DNA of 32,367 bases, taken from Opitutus sp. GAS368. GTDB taxonomy: Bacteria > Verrucomicrobiota > Verrucomicrobiia > Opitutales > UBA953. Position 1 is the stretch's first letter. Every line of letters starts with the position of its first letter. Shown one piece after another: positions 1-8,676 of this stretch. The stretch lies in the NCBI GenBank assembly GCA_945866215.1, contig CAMBGQ010000019.1:1-32367 (forward strand), in the 5' to 3' direction. The position numbers were made by a program, and so were the translations under genes. Below the pieces are notes generated by a model. It did no database searches, had not been told where the DNA came from, and was given only the letters and a program-made list of their open reading frames with translations.

Positions 1-221
1 ACGTCGATGTGCTCGTCGTAGTCGAGGGTGGGGGATTCGCCGGTGGTGCCGACGGCGACCAGGCCGTCGATGCCAGCTGCGATCTGGAATTCGACCAGCT
101 TCTTCAGGTCATCCCAGGCCACCGCTCCATTGAGGAAGGGGGTGACCAAAGCCGTATGGGCTCCCACGAAAGCGCGGGGGCCGAAGGGGCGGCGAGAGGA
201 GTTGGAACCGGTCGAAGACAT
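1..221 (-). CDS. dapA: 4-hydroxy-tetrahydrodipicolinate synthase, N-terminal part (runs off left edge)
   Basis: Condenses pyruvate with aspartate semialdehyde in the lysine/diaminopimelate pathway; cytoplasmic. Only about 73 residues are in the window; the C-terminal three quarters lie beyond the left edge. Read on the minus strand, the protein shows the family N-terminus: ALVTPF, then [17 protein letters not shown] followed by an acidic-His pair. The GTTGESPTL block is the pyruvate/substrate-binding loop of the DapA/NAL family. I chose the ATG at 221-219, which leaves about 19 extra residues ([16 protein letters not shown]...) ahead of the conserved core. Family members outside DapA (NAL, KDG aldolase) share this motif, but the spacing and the VAVGTTGES form favour DapA. 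No Shine-Dalgarno sequence is visible. Confidence 0.85.
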   Translation of the reverse strand, partial: MSSTGSNSSRRPFGPRAFVGAHTALVTPFLNGAVAWDDLKKLVEFQIAAGIDGLVAVGTTGESPTLDYDEHID

Positions 222-304
222 TGGGCTGGAAGTGACCCCAGAACCAACCGCCCCCTGCTGAAAGAGACAAACCCAAAAACCCCGCCCAGTATGCCGAACC
301 CCGC

Positions 305-1357
305 TTAAGGGGCCGGACCGATGAGGATTCGGTTGTTTTCGGTATCGGTCACGTAGAGGCGACCATCCGGTCCGATGCGAGCGCCGTGCGGGCGATTGAG
401 CTGCGTGCCGGCCCAATCTGCTCCGACCGCGGCACCTTTCTTGCCGTTGCCGACGATCGTACGGATGGTCTGTTTGATCGGGTCGAAGAGGCGGAGGCAA
501 TGGTTCTCCGTGTCGAGGATGAGCACGTTACCCTTAGCATCCATCGTCACGTATTTCGGACCGCGCATCGTGGCGTCGGCGGCCGGGCCATCGGTCGCCG
601 GACCAGCCTTGCCTGCTTTGTTCACGACGACGGTGACCTTGCCGTCCTTGACGGCAGCGAGCGCGTTGCCGCCGCGGAGGAGGACGTAGACTGTACCGTC
701 CGATGCGACGCACGTCGCCCGCGCATCGCCCATCGGCGTATTCAGCGCATCATCGCCATCCTTCGGAAGGCCCTTCTTGCCGTTACCGGCGATAGTCGTG
801 ATGATCCGCGTCTTCATATCGATCTGACGGACGCGGTGATTGCCGATGTCGGCGATGACCATGAACGCGCCGTCAGGGCTGAGTGTTCCGCACATGGTGA
901 TATTGAATTGGGCCTGATCAGCCGGACCGCCGTCGCCGGCGAAGCCGGACTTGCCCGTGCCGGCGAAACTCGTCGCGACGTGGGTCTTGGGATCGAGGCG
1001 GACGATGCGGTGCTGAAAGCTGTCCGCGGCGTAGATTGAACCATCTGGGGCGATCGCGATATCGTGCATGCCGTCATACACGGCCGGAGCGAGGTCGAGG
1101 CGCTTGGCAGGCTCGGGCGGCAGCATGCCCTTGCCCATGCTGTTCCACTTCACGCCAGAGATATACTCGATCTTGCCGTCGTGGATTTTAAAGATGCGGT
1201 TGGCGGGTTGGAACTCCACGCCGTAAGCGTCGCCCTTCGCGTCAAAGGCGATGCTGAAGGGTTCGTGCAGATTGTCGGCGCCGGGGAGTTTGACGACTTC
1301 GATGGCGGCGAACGCCGAAGCGGCGCAGGCGAGCAGGGGGAGCAGGCGGGAAAGCAT
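305..1357 (-). CDS. Exported NHL-repeat beta-propeller protein
   Basis: 350 residues. It starts with a cleavable signal peptide ([17 protein letters not shown]) and is otherwise built from NHL-type beta-propeller repeats. Recurring elements are D-G-[ST]-[IV]-Y, the D-x-x-x-H-R-[IV]-[RV] strand motif (for example [11 protein letters not shown] and [11 protein letters not shown]) and [16 protein letters not shown], a signature of the SMP-30/NHL family in Verrucomicrobiota and Planctomycetota. The last blade carries [20 protein letters not shown]. It is expected to be periplasmic or surface-exposed and to act as a binding scaffold; no catalytic residues can be assigned. It is divergent from the hydrolase gene to its right. 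The start has no Shine-Dalgarno sequence. A second, unrelated propeller gene lies at 2861-3865. Confidence 0.85.
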   Translation of the reverse strand: MLSRLLPLLACAASAFAAIEVVKLPGADNLHEPFSIAFDAKGDAYGVEFQPANRIFKIHDGKIEYISGVKWNSMGKGMLPPEPAKRLDLAPAVYDGMHDIAIAPDGSIYAADSFQHRIVRLDPKTHVATSFAGTGKSGFAGDGGPADQAQFNITMCGTLSPDGAFMVIADIGNHRVRQIDMKTRIITTIAGNGKKGLPKDGDDALNTPMGDARATCVASDGTVYVLLRGGNALAAVKDGKVTVVVNKAGKAGPATDGPAADATMRGPKYVTMDAKGNVLILDTENHCLRLFDPIKQTIRTIVGNGKKGAAVGADWAGTQLNRPHGARIGPDGRLYVTDTENNRILIGPAP

Positions 1358-1449
1358 ACGATGTTCATACGCTGGGCGAGGCCGTGTTCAAGACCTCTGC
1401 GGGAAAATGGTTCGACCTCGGGCCCGGCGCCTCCACCTTGACGTCTCCC

Positions 1450-2223
1450 GTGCCTACGCCGCTTCCATTAATCGTCCGCGAACTCGGCGGTGCCGGTGCG
1501 CCGCTCGTCGTGCTGCACGGCCTGCTCGGTTCGTCGCGTAATTGGCAGTCCGCCGGCGTGGCACTCGCCGAGCGCGGCCATCGCGTGCTCGCGCCAGACC
1601 TGCGTAACCATGGCTCTTCGCCGTGGGGCGATGATTGTTCCTACGCCGCTTTGGCTTCCGACGTCATCGCGATGCTGGACGGGCTCTCGCTCGGCCCCGT
1701 GCATCTCGTTGGTCATAGTATGGGCGGCAAGGCCGCGATGCGCCTCGTCATGAATCGTCCGGACCTCGTCGCCCGCCTCACCGTCGTCGACATCGCCCCG
1801 CGCGCCTATTCTGACCGCGTGCGCGTTGAGTTCGCCGCGATGAACGCCCTCGACCTTGCCGCTGTGACCTCGCGCAAGGATGCCGAGGAGAAACTTGCCG
1901 CGCAGGTGCCCGAGTGGGGCATGCGTCAGTTTATTCTAACGAATCTCGGTCAGGACGCCGAAGGCCATTGGTGCTGGACCGTCAACCGCGAGGCGCTGAC
2001 GAATTCGCTGCCCGAGATCCTCGGTAATTCTTTGGCTGTCGGTGAAGTCTGGGACGGCCCGACGCGTTTTCTGCGCGGTGGGAAATCAAATTATATCCGC
2101 GATGAAGACGTCGCGCTAATTCGCGCGCATTTCCCGCAGGCCGACGTCGTCACGCTGCCGGACAGCGGACATAACCCGCACTTCGAGGCGCGGGCCGGCT
2201 TCGTCGAAGCGGTGCTCGCTTAG
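1450..2223 (+). CDS. Alpha/beta hydrolase, YbfF/ABHD11 type
   Basis: Serine esterase of the alpha/beta-hydrolase fold, probably cytoplasmic, substrate unknown. Visible motifs in order are LHGLLGSSRNW (oxyanion loop), APDLRNHGSSP, SYAALASDV, GHSMGGKAAM with nucleophile Ser about 90, VDIAPRAY and, near the C-terminus, DSGHNPHFE, which supplies the catalytic His. The RNHGSSP and GHSMGGKAAM combination is typical of the YbfF/ABHD11 branch, whose members are about 255 residues long. I use the GTG at 1450 (257 aa). An in-frame GTG at 1384 would add 22 residues with no homology and run closer to the divergent gene. Its TAG stop overlaps the TAA of the convergent gene by two bases (2221-2222). Confidence 0.85.
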   Translation: MPTPLPLIVRELGGAGAPLVVLHGLLGSSRNWQSAGVALAERGHRVLAPDLRNHGSSPWGDDCSYAALASDVIAMLDGLSLGPVHLVGHSMGGKAAMRLVMNRPDLVARLTVVDIAPRAYSDRVRVEFAAMNALDLAAVTSRKDAEEKLAAQVPEWGMRQFILTNLGQDAEGHWCWTVNREALTNSLPEILGNSLAVGEVWDGPTRFLRGGKSNYIRDEDVALIRAHFPQADVVTLPDSGHNPHFEARAGFVEAVLA

Positions 2224-2864
2224 GCCTGCGAACGCTGGCGCTGGCGGCGGTTCTTGATGTAAAGCCCGATGCCGGTGAAGAGGATCGCCAGGCAGAGCAT
2301 CGTGCCTCCGCAGAGGATCAGCATCCTCATCCCCAAAGGATCGAGGGACTCATGGGCCTGAATCAGTGGCGATTCGTCGCCCGCGACCATCATCACCCAG
2401 CGGGCCTTCGCGCCCGGCTTGGTCTCGTCGACCAGCCAGAGGAGCACCGTGTGCGGGCTTTCGTCCGGTAGGCGTAGTAGGAAGTTGCGCGGCGAAGGCG
2501 TCCAGCGCCACTCCGCGCTCTCGAGGCGGTAGTCCTTCGCGAGTTCTTCCGGCGTGTGCTGGAAGGGCGAATCGGTCTCGAGTTTCGTGGACGAGGAGAA
2601 GTCCGGCGAGCCCGCCGCTTGCGTGAGCGGGAAGAGATCCTTGCCGGTCGAGATGATGAAAAGCCCTTCGGCGACCTTCGCCAATTCGGCGCGCTCGCGG
2701 ATGTTGAAGTTCGCTTCCAGATCGGCCGTCACATTGAGAGAGCATTCGCCGTCGGCATGCATCGTCAGGCGCGCCAGGAGCACTTCGCCGTTATGGGCGC
2801 AGACGAACAAGGGGAGCACGAGGGCTCCCCAGGTTACGACCAGCTGGCGCAGCGCGCGGATCAC
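2220..2864 (-). CDS. Small exported protein with C-terminal membrane anchor, function unknown
   Basis: I do not recognise the family. With the GTG start at 2864-2862 the protein has 214 residues: a hydrophobic N-terminal signal (RALRQLVVTWGALVLPLFVCA), about 150 polar residues rich in Glu and Asp, then one transmembrane helix (GTMLCLAILFTGIGLYI) and a short basic tail (KNRRQRQRSQA). This predicts a periplasmic domain anchored by its C-terminus. The GTG overlaps the TGA stop of the upstream propeller gene by four bases (GTGA), a classic coupling arrangement, so I prefer it to the ATG at 2903, which would overlap that gene by 43 bases. The HNGEVLLARLTMHADG segment resembles small sensory or metal-related exported domains only superficially. 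It is cotranscribed with, and probably depends on, the propeller protein at 2861-3865. Confidence 0.7.
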   Translation of the reverse strand: MIRALRQLVVTWGALVLPLFVCAHNGEVLLARLTMHADGECSLNVTADLEANFNIRERAELAKVAEGLFIISTGKDLFPLTQAAGSPDFSSSTKLETDSPFQHTPEELAKDYRLESAEWRWTPSPRNFLLRLPDESPHTVLLWLVDETKPGAKARWVMMVAGDESPLIQAHESLDPLGMRMLILCGGTMLCLAILFTGIGLYIKNRRQRQRSQA

Positions 2865-3865
2865 TTGCGATTCCAACGCAGCACGCGACCGAAGGTGTTC
2901 CACTCCGTCTCGAGGATGTTGCCGTCGTTATCGAAAGTGATGCCGTGGGGCGAGGTGACGACGCCTTCGCGCCAGTCAGCCGGCTTCACGCCAGGGGTGT
3001 TGGTTTCCTTCTTCGTGCCGTTGGCGCCGGTGTTCTCGTTGGAGCCGAGGTCGGCGACCATCTTACCTTCCTTGTTCCAGACCGAGACGCGACCGGCAAT
3101 TTCAGCGACGCACATTAGCTCGCCGTGGAAGGAGGCAGAGGAGGGATTACGTAGGCCCGTGTTGGCGATCATCTGCGGGTTGGAGCCGTCGAGGTCGACG
3201 TGGAACATGCGGTTGTTGCCGCGGTCGAGGCAGAGCAGGCGGGCCGGGCTGAAACGCGTGTCGACGAAGACCTTGTGCGTGTTGGCGAAGCCCTTGCCGT
3301 CCACCATCTGCGTGGGGCCGCCGAAGACCGACTTGAACTTTCCGTCCTTGTCGAAGACGAAGATCCAGCTCTTGCCGTAGCCATCGACGATATAAATGTC
3401 GCCGTTCGGGGCCACGTCGCAGCTCGTGAGCTTCAGGGCGTTGACGGATTTGCCCGCCTTGTCCTTGGTCTTACCCTTGTCGGCCGGGAAGGCGTCGGAC
3501 TTGATTTCCATGACGACCGTGCCGTCGAGCTTGGCCTTGATGAAGCGCTGCTCGCCGAGCACCGCGCCGTAGAGGAACTCGCCATCGGCCGACTTGCGGA
3601 CCGTGAAGCCGTGGAGCGACATCGGCAGGGCGAGGGTCTTTACGTACTTGCCGTCCTTGCCGTAGACTTGGATGCCGGCGTCCTTTTCCTGGACGCTGAC
3701 GTAGATGAGGCCGGCGGAGTCGACGGCGATTTCACCGTGGCCGTTGCCGATGGTCTGCTTGCCGGGAGGCGTGCCGAGGAAGTTGGGCAGCAGTTCGTAT
3801 TTCACTTCGGCGGCTTGGGAGAGGGAACACACGGCGAGGAGGGCGAGGAGGCGGAGGGTGGGCAT
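2861..3865 (-). CDS. Exported six-bladed beta-propeller protein
   Basis: 334 residues from the ATG at 3865, which begins a clear signal peptide (MPTLRLLALLAVCSLSQA). Longer in-frame readings only add low-complexity Arg/Pro sequence from the repeat-rich leader. The body alternates Gly/Asp-rich turns with YVSV, IYIVDGYG, FVFDKDGKF and LLCLDRGNNR strands, an NHL/6-bladed-propeller pattern. The C-terminus reads SPHGITFDNDGNILETEWN, so the closing blade is complete. Likely periplasmic or surface-located; the ligand is unknown. It is the first gene of a two-gene unit, coupled by a 4-bp overlap to the anchored protein at 2220-2864. Its start codon is preceded at 11 nt by a C-rich hexamer tract (see 3877-3904). 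The divergent DUF1080 gene carries a matching tract, so the two may be controlled together. Confidence 0.8.
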   Translation of the reverse strand: MPTLRLLALLAVCSLSQAAEVKYELLPNFLGTPPGKQTIGNGHGEIAVDSAGLIYVSVQEKDAGIQVYGKDGKYVKTLALPMSLHGFTVRKSADGEFLYGAVLGEQRFIKAKLDGTVVMEIKSDAFPADKGKTKDKAGKSVNALKLTSCDVAPNGDIYIVDGYGKSWIFVFDKDGKFKSVFGGPTQMVDGKGFANTHKVFVDTRFSPARLLCLDRGNNRMFHVDLDGSNPQMIANTGLRNPSSASFHGELMCVAEIAGRVSVWNKEGKMVADLGSNENTGANGTKKETNTPGVKPADWREGVVTSPHGITFDNDGNILETEWNTFGRVLRWNRK

Positions 3866-3876
3866 GGGGTGATGAA

Positions 3877-3904
3877 GGGGTTGGGGTAGGGGTAGGGGGT
3901 GGGG
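3877..3904. repeat. Hexamer tract, G-rich on plus strand (copy A)
   Basis: Five runs of four or more G separated by TT, TA, TA and T. On the minus (mRNA) strand this reads as CCCCTA-type hexamers and ends 11 nt before the ATG of the propeller gene. The plus strand meets the general G-quadruplex pattern. An inverted counterpart lies at 3954-3981. Confidence 0.85.
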
Positions 3905-3953
3905 TTGTAGGTGGCAAACGGATTTCCGCGTCTCTCTTTTATTGTCTCTCCTG

Positions 3954-3981
3954 CCCCGACCCCTATCCCTACCCCTACCCC
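3954..3981. repeat. Hexamer tract, C-rich on plus strand (copy B)
   Basis: Units CCCCGA, CCCCTA, TCCCTA, CCCCTA, then CCCC, ending 11 nt before the ATG of the DUF1080 gene. It matches the tract at 14847-14875 except that the latter has one more CCCCTA unit, as expected from slippage or unit gain and loss. Confidence 0.85.
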
Positions 3982-3992
3982 AAAACAATAAG

Positions 3993-4610
3993 ATGACCTC
4001 CCTCCGTCTGCTCGCGGCTCTCGCCGCCCTCGTCGTTTCGGCCTCTGCCGCCGAAGTGAAACTCGAGTCCGCCTTCAATGGTAAGGACCTCGCTGGCTGG
4101 AAGACCTCCGGCCCCGACGCCTTCTGGACCGCCGCGGATGGCGTCCTCACCGGCGTCAACGATCTCGCCTTCAAAGATTACAAGAAGGGCAATATGCTCT
4201 ACACCGAGAAGTCCTACCAGGACGTCGTCATCGAGTGCGAAGTCCGCTTCAGCGGCGAGATCGACAGCGGTATCATGGTCCGCAAGGACGCAGCCGGTAA
4301 GAAGGATATCCAGATGCAGATCGGCGTGTCCCGTTCTCTGAAGAAGGACATGACTTGCACCTTCTACGTCGGCAAGTATCCCGAAGCCGGCTGGGCCCCG
4401 AAGGTCCCCGCGCTCTGGAAGAACGGCGAGTGGAACAAGGTTCGCTTTCAGGCCAAGGGCGACACCTACACCGTCTGGCTTAACGGCGAGCAGGTCACCC
4501 ACTATGTCGACGCCGGTTACCCCTCGGCCGCTCCGGTGGGCCTTCAAGTGCACGGCGGCGTGCAGATGAAGGTCGAATACCGCAACATCGCTATCGGCGA
4601 GATCAAGTAA
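3993..4610 (+). CDS. Exported DUF1080 (3-keto-disaccharide hydrolase-like) protein
   Basis: 205 residues: signal peptide (MTSLRLLAALAALVVSASA) followed by one concanavalin-like beta-sandwich domain of the DUF1080 family. Diagnostic stretches are FNGKDLAGWK near the mature N-terminus, DFxLECEVRF-like DVVIECEVRFSG, the DSGIMVR loop, NEWN-type NGEWNKVRF, VWLNGEQVTHYVD and the closing GLQVHGGVQMKVEYRNI. DUF1080 proteins are annotated as 3-keto-disaccharide hydrolases or as carbohydrate-binding sandwiches; the sequence alone cannot say which applies here. The start at 3993 fits the signal peptide; an upstream ATG at 3942 would place the translated repeat tract in front of it. The gene is divergent from the propeller gene and followed directly by a strong terminator. 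Confidence 0.88.
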   Translation: MTSLRLLAALAALVVSASAAEVKLESAFNGKDLAGWKTSGPDAFWTAADGVLTGVNDLAFKDYKKGNMLYTEKSYQDVVIECEVRFSGEIDSGIMVRKDAAGKKDIQMQIGVSRSLKKDMTCTFYVGKYPEAGWAPKVPALWKNGEWNKVRFQAKGDTYTVWLNGEQVTHYVDAGYPSAAPVGLQVHGGVQMKVEYRNIAIGEIK

Positions 4611-4632
4611 GCCTCGGCTGAATTTCGGTCCG

Positions 4633-4661
4633 AAAGGGCGGGAACAATCCCGCCCTTTTTT
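4633..4661 (+). terminator. Rho-independent terminator of the DUF1080 gene
   Basis: An 11-bp perfect stem (AAAGGGCGGGA pairing with TCCCGCCCTTT) with a 4-nt loop ACAA and a run of six T (4656-4661). It lies 22 nt after the TAA stop and is the clearest intrinsic terminator on the plus strand. Confidence 0.93.
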
Positions 4662-4694
4662 GTACATAGGAGCCGAGGGCTGCTCTTTTACGTG

Positions 4695-4742
4695 TTAATG
4701 AAAGGAAACCATCATTAATGAGACTGATTTCGCTCATATAAA
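4695..4742 (+). promoter_or_regulatory. AT-rich leader of the DUF1501 operon with inverted repeat and TATAAA box
   Basis: The 168 bp between the terminator and the DUF1501 start is far richer in A and T than its surroundings. It holds an inverted repeat TTAATGA/TCATTAA (4695-4701 and 4712-4718) and a TATAAA at 4737-4742 that could be a -10 element; no good -35 is visible. This is the likely promoter region of the four-gene run downstream. The exact start point is unknown. Confidence 0.4.
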
Positions 4743-4829
4743 GGCGTTAGTCATCGAGCTGCAAAAAACGCATATTTATTCGCAACCTGTCGGACATCCA
4801 ACTGTCTCAAAGACAACCTCATACAGACC

Positions 4830-6161
4830 ATGAAACTCCATCGAAATTGCGAAGGAAATCACCCCGATATTCTCTCCGCCCTCAGCCGCCGAGATTTTAT
4901 GCACGTCGGCATGATTGGCACGCTCGGTCTGAGCCTTCCTGGTATGCTCCGCCTCAAGGCCTCGGAGATCGGCAAGGTCGAGTCCTTCAACGCGATGGCG
5001 GACGCCGTCATCCACATCTACTTGCCCGGCGGCATGGCGCAGCACGAGTCCTGGGATCCGAAGCCGTTCGCCTCACCCGATTACCGCGGCCCGTATACCC
5101 CGATCAAGACTTCCGTTCCCGGAGAATACGTTGGTGAGAAGTTCGTCAACATCGCGAAGATCATGAACAAGCTCACCGTCGTCCGTTCGATGACGCACGG
5201 CGAGGCGGCCCACGAACGTGGCACGCACAACATGTTCACGGGTTACCGCCCGAGCCCCGCCCTGAAATTTCCGAGCTACGGCTCCGTCATCTCGCACGAG
5301 CAGGGCAGCCGGAATAATCTGCCGCCCTACGTCGTCGTCCCGAATCAAAGCATCCCTGACCAGGGCACCGGCTACATGAGCAGCGCCTTCGGTCCGTTTG
5401 CGCTCGGCAGCGATCCGGCCGACAAAGGTTTCGCCGTCCGCGATTTGCTCGCCCCGAAGGACGTCACCTCGCAGCGCTTCGACCGCCGCCGCAGCATGTT
5501 GACCGCCGTCGACGAACATTTCCGCACCACCGAGAAGTCCGATGCCATCGGTGCGATGGACAGCTTCCAGCAGGCCGCCTACGGCCTCGTCAGCAGCGCC
5601 AAGGCCCGCGAGGCCTTCGACCTCTCCAAGGAATCCGACAAGCTGCGCGACGAATACGGCCGCAACACCGCCGGTCAGCGCTTCCTCCTTGCCCGCCGCC
5701 TCGTCGAGGCTGGCGTCCGCATGGTCTCCGTCACCTTCGGCGGCTGGGACCACCACTCGAACATCAAGGGTGCCTTCGATGGTCTGGCCCCGAGTTTCGA
5801 CCAAGCCTTCGCTCGCCTCATCACCGACCTCCAGGACCGCGGCATGCTCAAGCGCACGCTCGTCCTCGTGAGCTCCGAGTTCGGTCGCACCCCGAAGATC
5901 AACGGTACGAACGGCCGTGACCACTGGCCACGTGTCTTCTCCGTCGCCATGGCTGGCGGTGGCATGAAGGAAGGCTATATCCACGGGGCCTCTGACGCCC
6001 TCGGCGGCGAACCCGACCGCGACGCAGTCGGCCCGGAAGATCTCGCCAAGACCATGTATCGTGTCCTCGGCATCAACGCCGAGAAGCGCATCATGTCGGA
6101 CGGAGGTCGCCCGATCGATATCGTCAACGGTGGTCGGGTCATGACCGATTGGCTGACCTGA
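4830..6161 (+). CDS. Tat-exported DUF1501 family protein
   Basis: 443 residues. The N-terminus has a twin-arginine signal: SRRDFMHVGM followed by a hydrophobic stretch (IGTLGLSLPGML). The mature part is DUF1501, a sulfatase/alkaline-phosphatase-fold family: IYLPGGMAQHESWDPKP (active-site-like opening), the MTHGEAAHERGTHNMFTGY segment, PPYVVVPN, FGGWDHHSNI, SSEFGRTPKINGTNGRDHW and AGGGMKEGYIHGASDALGG. Function is unknown. In Planctomycetota and Verrucomicrobiota these genes sit beside DUF1549/DUF1553 cytochrome-domain genes, as here. It is the first of four same-strand genes; the gap to the next gene is 60 bp and the later gaps are 10 and 14 bp. The length is normal and the key histidines are present. 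No Shine-Dalgarno sequence precedes the ATG. Confidence 0.92.
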   Translation: MKLHRNCEGNHPDILSALSRRDFMHVGMIGTLGLSLPGMLRLKASEIGKVESFNAMADAVIHIYLPGGMAQHESWDPKPFASPDYRGPYTPIKTSVPGEYVGEKFVNIAKIMNKLTVVRSMTHGEAAHERGTHNMFTGYRPSPALKFPSYGSVISHEQGSRNNLPPYVVVPNQSIPDQGTGYMSSAFGPFALGSDPADKGFAVRDLLAPKDVTSQRFDRRRSMLTAVDEHFRTTEKSDAIGAMDSFQQAAYGLVSSAKAREAFDLSKESDKLRDEYGRNTAGQRFLLARRLVEAGVRMVSVTFGGWDHHSNIKGAFDGLAPSFDQAFARLITDLQDRGMLKRTLVLVSSEFGRTPKINGTNGRDHWPRVFSVAMAGGGMKEGYIHGASDALGGEPDRDAVGPEDLAKTMYRVLGINAEKRIMSDGGRPIDIVNGGRVMTDWLT

Positions 6162-6221
6162 GCTGCCCTTGATTTTGCTCCCCGCCATTCCCGACAGTCG
6201 GTTGGTCGGCATTTTGCCTCC

Positions 6222-8666
6222 ATGAAGTTTAGTCACCTCACCGCTCTCCTCCTCGCCCCGCTTGCCGCGTGGGCGGCTTACCCCGACATGTCGTCGCTCA
6301 AGCCGCACGGCGGCCAGATCGGCGCCGAAGTCAAGTTGACCATTGCCGGCGCTCGCCTCGATGACTTCGAGGACCTGCTGTTCTACACGCCCGGCTTCAA
6401 GGTGAAGAGCGTCGAGAGCCGCGCCGCGAACAAGGTCGAGCTCACCCTCTCGATTGATAAGACCGTCCGCGCGGGTAACCACGTCATGCGCGTCCGCACC
6501 AAGTCTGGGGTCTCGCACATGCGCCAGTTCTTCGCCAGCCCCTTCCCGAACATCGAGGAGAAGGAGCCCAATAGCGAGTTCACTGCCGCCCAGGCGATCG
6601 CCCTCAACCAGACCGTGGAAGGCGTCGTGCTCGCCGAGGACGTCGATTACTACAAGTTAAGCGTGAAGAAGGGCCAGCGTATCGGTGTCCAGGTCGACGC
6701 CCTCCGCCTCGCCGCTATCCCGCAGGGCGCGATGGACCCCTATGTTGCCATCCTCGATAAGGAAAAGTTCGAGAAGGCCGCCTCCGACGACACGATCCTG
6801 CACCGCCAGGACGGCTACTGCTCTTTCACCGCCGAATACGACGGAGAGTATTACGTCATGGTGCGCGAATCCTCCTACCGCGGCTCGGCCAATTCCTATT
6901 ATCGCCTCCACGTCGGCGACTTCCGTCGGCCTGACGCCGTTTACCCTGCTGGCGGCAAGCTGGGCTCGAAGCTCACCGTGCGTTTCCTCGAGCCACGCGA
7001 CTCCTTCGCCGAAGACGTCGCCCTTCCGACGGAGGACGATGCCGAGTTCGTGCTCTACCCGAAGTCGCAGCCGCCCGCGCCCTCCGGCAATTTCTTCCGC
7101 CTCTCGTCCATCGACAACACGATTGAAGTCGAGCCGAACAATGCGGCCGAGCAGGGCACCGTCGCCGCCGAGGGCGGGGCTTACGCGCTCAACGGCATCA
7201 TCGAGAAGCCGGGCGACGTGGACTTCTTCCGCGTCGTGCTGAAGAAGGGTCAAGTCTTCGAATGCCGCGCCCTCGCCCAGATTCTGGGTTCGCCGCTCGA
7301 CCCAGTCGTCACCGTGCTCAGCCCCAAGGGTAATTCCCTCGCCAACAACGACGATGGCGGCGGCATGCGACGCTTGGACTCCCGCTTCCGCCTCACCGCG
7401 CCCGAAGACGGCGCCTACCTAGTCCGGGTGACCGATCACCTTGAACGCGGCGGCATCAACTTTGTCTACCGCATCGAGATGGTGGCCTCGCAGCCGAGCC
7501 TGACGTTCGCCTCGCCGGACTACACCGTCAACGACACCAACTACCGACAGTTCATGGCAGTGCCCAAGGGCGGCCGCATGGTGCTGCTTCAGAACTTCAC
7601 CCGCAACGGCGTCGGCGGCGACTATCGCTTCGACCTCAAGGGACTGCCCCCCGGCGTGAAGCTGCTTGAAGACGCCGCGCCTGGCACCCTGCCTGGCGTG
7701 CCGATGGTGCTCGAAGCCGCGGCCGACGCGCCTCACGGCGGCACCATCGTCACTCCGCTGCTCCAGCCCAGTGACCCGAACAACAAGATCGTCGGCCAGA
7801 TGCGCCGCACCTTCGATATCGTCCGCATCGGCAACACCATCTACTATCAGGGCATTGAGGACCAGCTCCCTGTCGCCGTCGTCGACGAGGCGCCTTACTC
7901 CCTCGAAATCGAGACGCCGAAGACCCCGCTTGTGCGCAACGGTATTTTCAACCTCAAGGTCGTCGCCCAGCGTAAGGAAGGCTTCAAGGGGGCGATTCGC
8001 GTCTTCATGTGCTGGACGCCCCCCGGCGTCTCCTCGCTCGGCGAGCAGACCATCAGCGCCGACGCCACCGAGTGCATCTTCCAGCTCAGCGCCAACGGTA
8101 ACGTCGACACCAAGTCCTGGAAGTTCGTGGTCCAAGGCGAAGCCGACGCCGGCAAGGGCCGCGTGTACAACGCCTCGCCGTTCGCCGTGCTCGCGACCGA
8201 GGCCCCCTACGTCGCCGCCAACGCCATCCCGCTCACGGCGATGGAAATCGGTACGCCTGGGCTCATGGCCACCCCATTCGAAATCACGCGTCCGTTCGAA
8301 GGCGAAGCGGTCGCCCAACTCGTTGGCACGCCCGACACCGTCCGCATCGCGCCCATTAAGGTGACGAAGGACACCAAGGAGCTCCGCTTCACCATCGAGA
8401 CCGATGAGAAGTCCCGCCCCGGCAAAGTGGCGAACATGTTCGTTCAGGTCGACATCCCGACCGGCCAGGGCTTTGCGACCCACCGCATTGCGCTCGGCTC
8501 GATCCTCCGCCTCGACGTGCCACGTAAAGCTGCACCCGCCCCGGTCGCCAAGGCGGCCGCCCCCGCCGCGGCCAAGCCCGCCGCTCCGGCCGCCGCTGCG
8601 CCTGCGCCAGTCGTGCTTTCCCGTCTCGAACAGCTCCGCCTGAAGAACGAAGCCCCCAAGAACTGA
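6222..8666 (+). CDS. Exported protein with two PPC (pre-peptidase C-terminal) domains
   Basis: 814 residues. Signal peptide (MKFSHLTALLLAPLAAWA), then an Ig/IPT-like N-terminal domain (about 25-105). Two PPC domains follow, each opened by an E-x-E-P-N motif: KEPNSE at about 113, with DVDYYKLSVKKGQ, and EVEPNN at about 302, with GDVDFFRVVLKKGQ and a DDGGGMRRLDSRF loop. The C-terminal half holds further beta-sandwich segments, then an Ala/Pro-rich linker (about 770-800) and a short LSRLEQLRLKNEAPKN tail. No peptidase domain is present, so the PPC domains are structural or binding modules of an exported protein. It lies 10 bp upstream of the cytochrome-domain gene, and the two are clearly one transcription unit. 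The Ala/Pro linker may span a wall or join partners. Confidence 0.88.
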   Translation: MKFSHLTALLLAPLAAWAAYPDMSSLKPHGGQIGAEVKLTIAGARLDDFEDLLFYTPGFKVKSVESRAANKVELTLSIDKTVRAGNHVMRVRTKSGVSHMRQFFASPFPNIEEKEPNSEFTAAQAIALNQTVEGVVLAEDVDYYKLSVKKGQRIGVQVDALRLAAIPQGAMDPYVAILDKEKFEKAASDDTILHRQDGYCSFTAEYDGEYYVMVRESSYRGSANSYYRLHVGDFRRPDAVYPAGGKLGSKLTVRFLEPRDSFAEDVALPTEDDAEFVLYPKSQPPAPSGNFFRLSSIDNTIEVEPNNAAEQGTVAAEGGAYALNGIIEKPGDVDFFRVVLKKGQVFECRALAQILGSPLDPVVTVLSPKGNSLANNDDGGGMRRLDSRFRLTAPEDGAYLVRVTDHLERGGINFVYRIEMVASQPSLTFASPDYTVNDTNYRQFMAVPKGGRMVLLQNFTRNGVGGDYRFDLKGLPPGVKLLEDAAPGTLPGVPMVLEAAADAPHGGTIVTPLLQPSDPNNKIVGQMRRTFDIVRIGNTIYYQGIEDQLPVAVVDEAPYSLEIETPKTPLVRNGIFNLKVVAQRKEGFKGAIRVFMCWTPPGVSSLGEQTISADATECIFQLSANGNVDTKSWKFVVQGEADAGKGRVYNASPFAVLATEAPYVAANAIPLTAMEIGTPGLMATPFEITRPFEGEAVAQLVGTPDTVRIAPIKVTKDTKELRFTIETDEKSRPGKVANMFVQVDIPTGQGFATHRIALGSILRLDVPRKAAPAPVAKAAAPAAAKPAAPAAAAPAPVVLSRLEQLRLKNEAPKN

Positions 8667-8676
8667 GCACTCTCCG

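Noticed and set aside
5073-6518. Long minus-strand reading frame (481 codons) opposite DUF1501
   Set aside because: Antisense shadow of a GC-rich gene; no homology, no signal, composition of mirrored codons.
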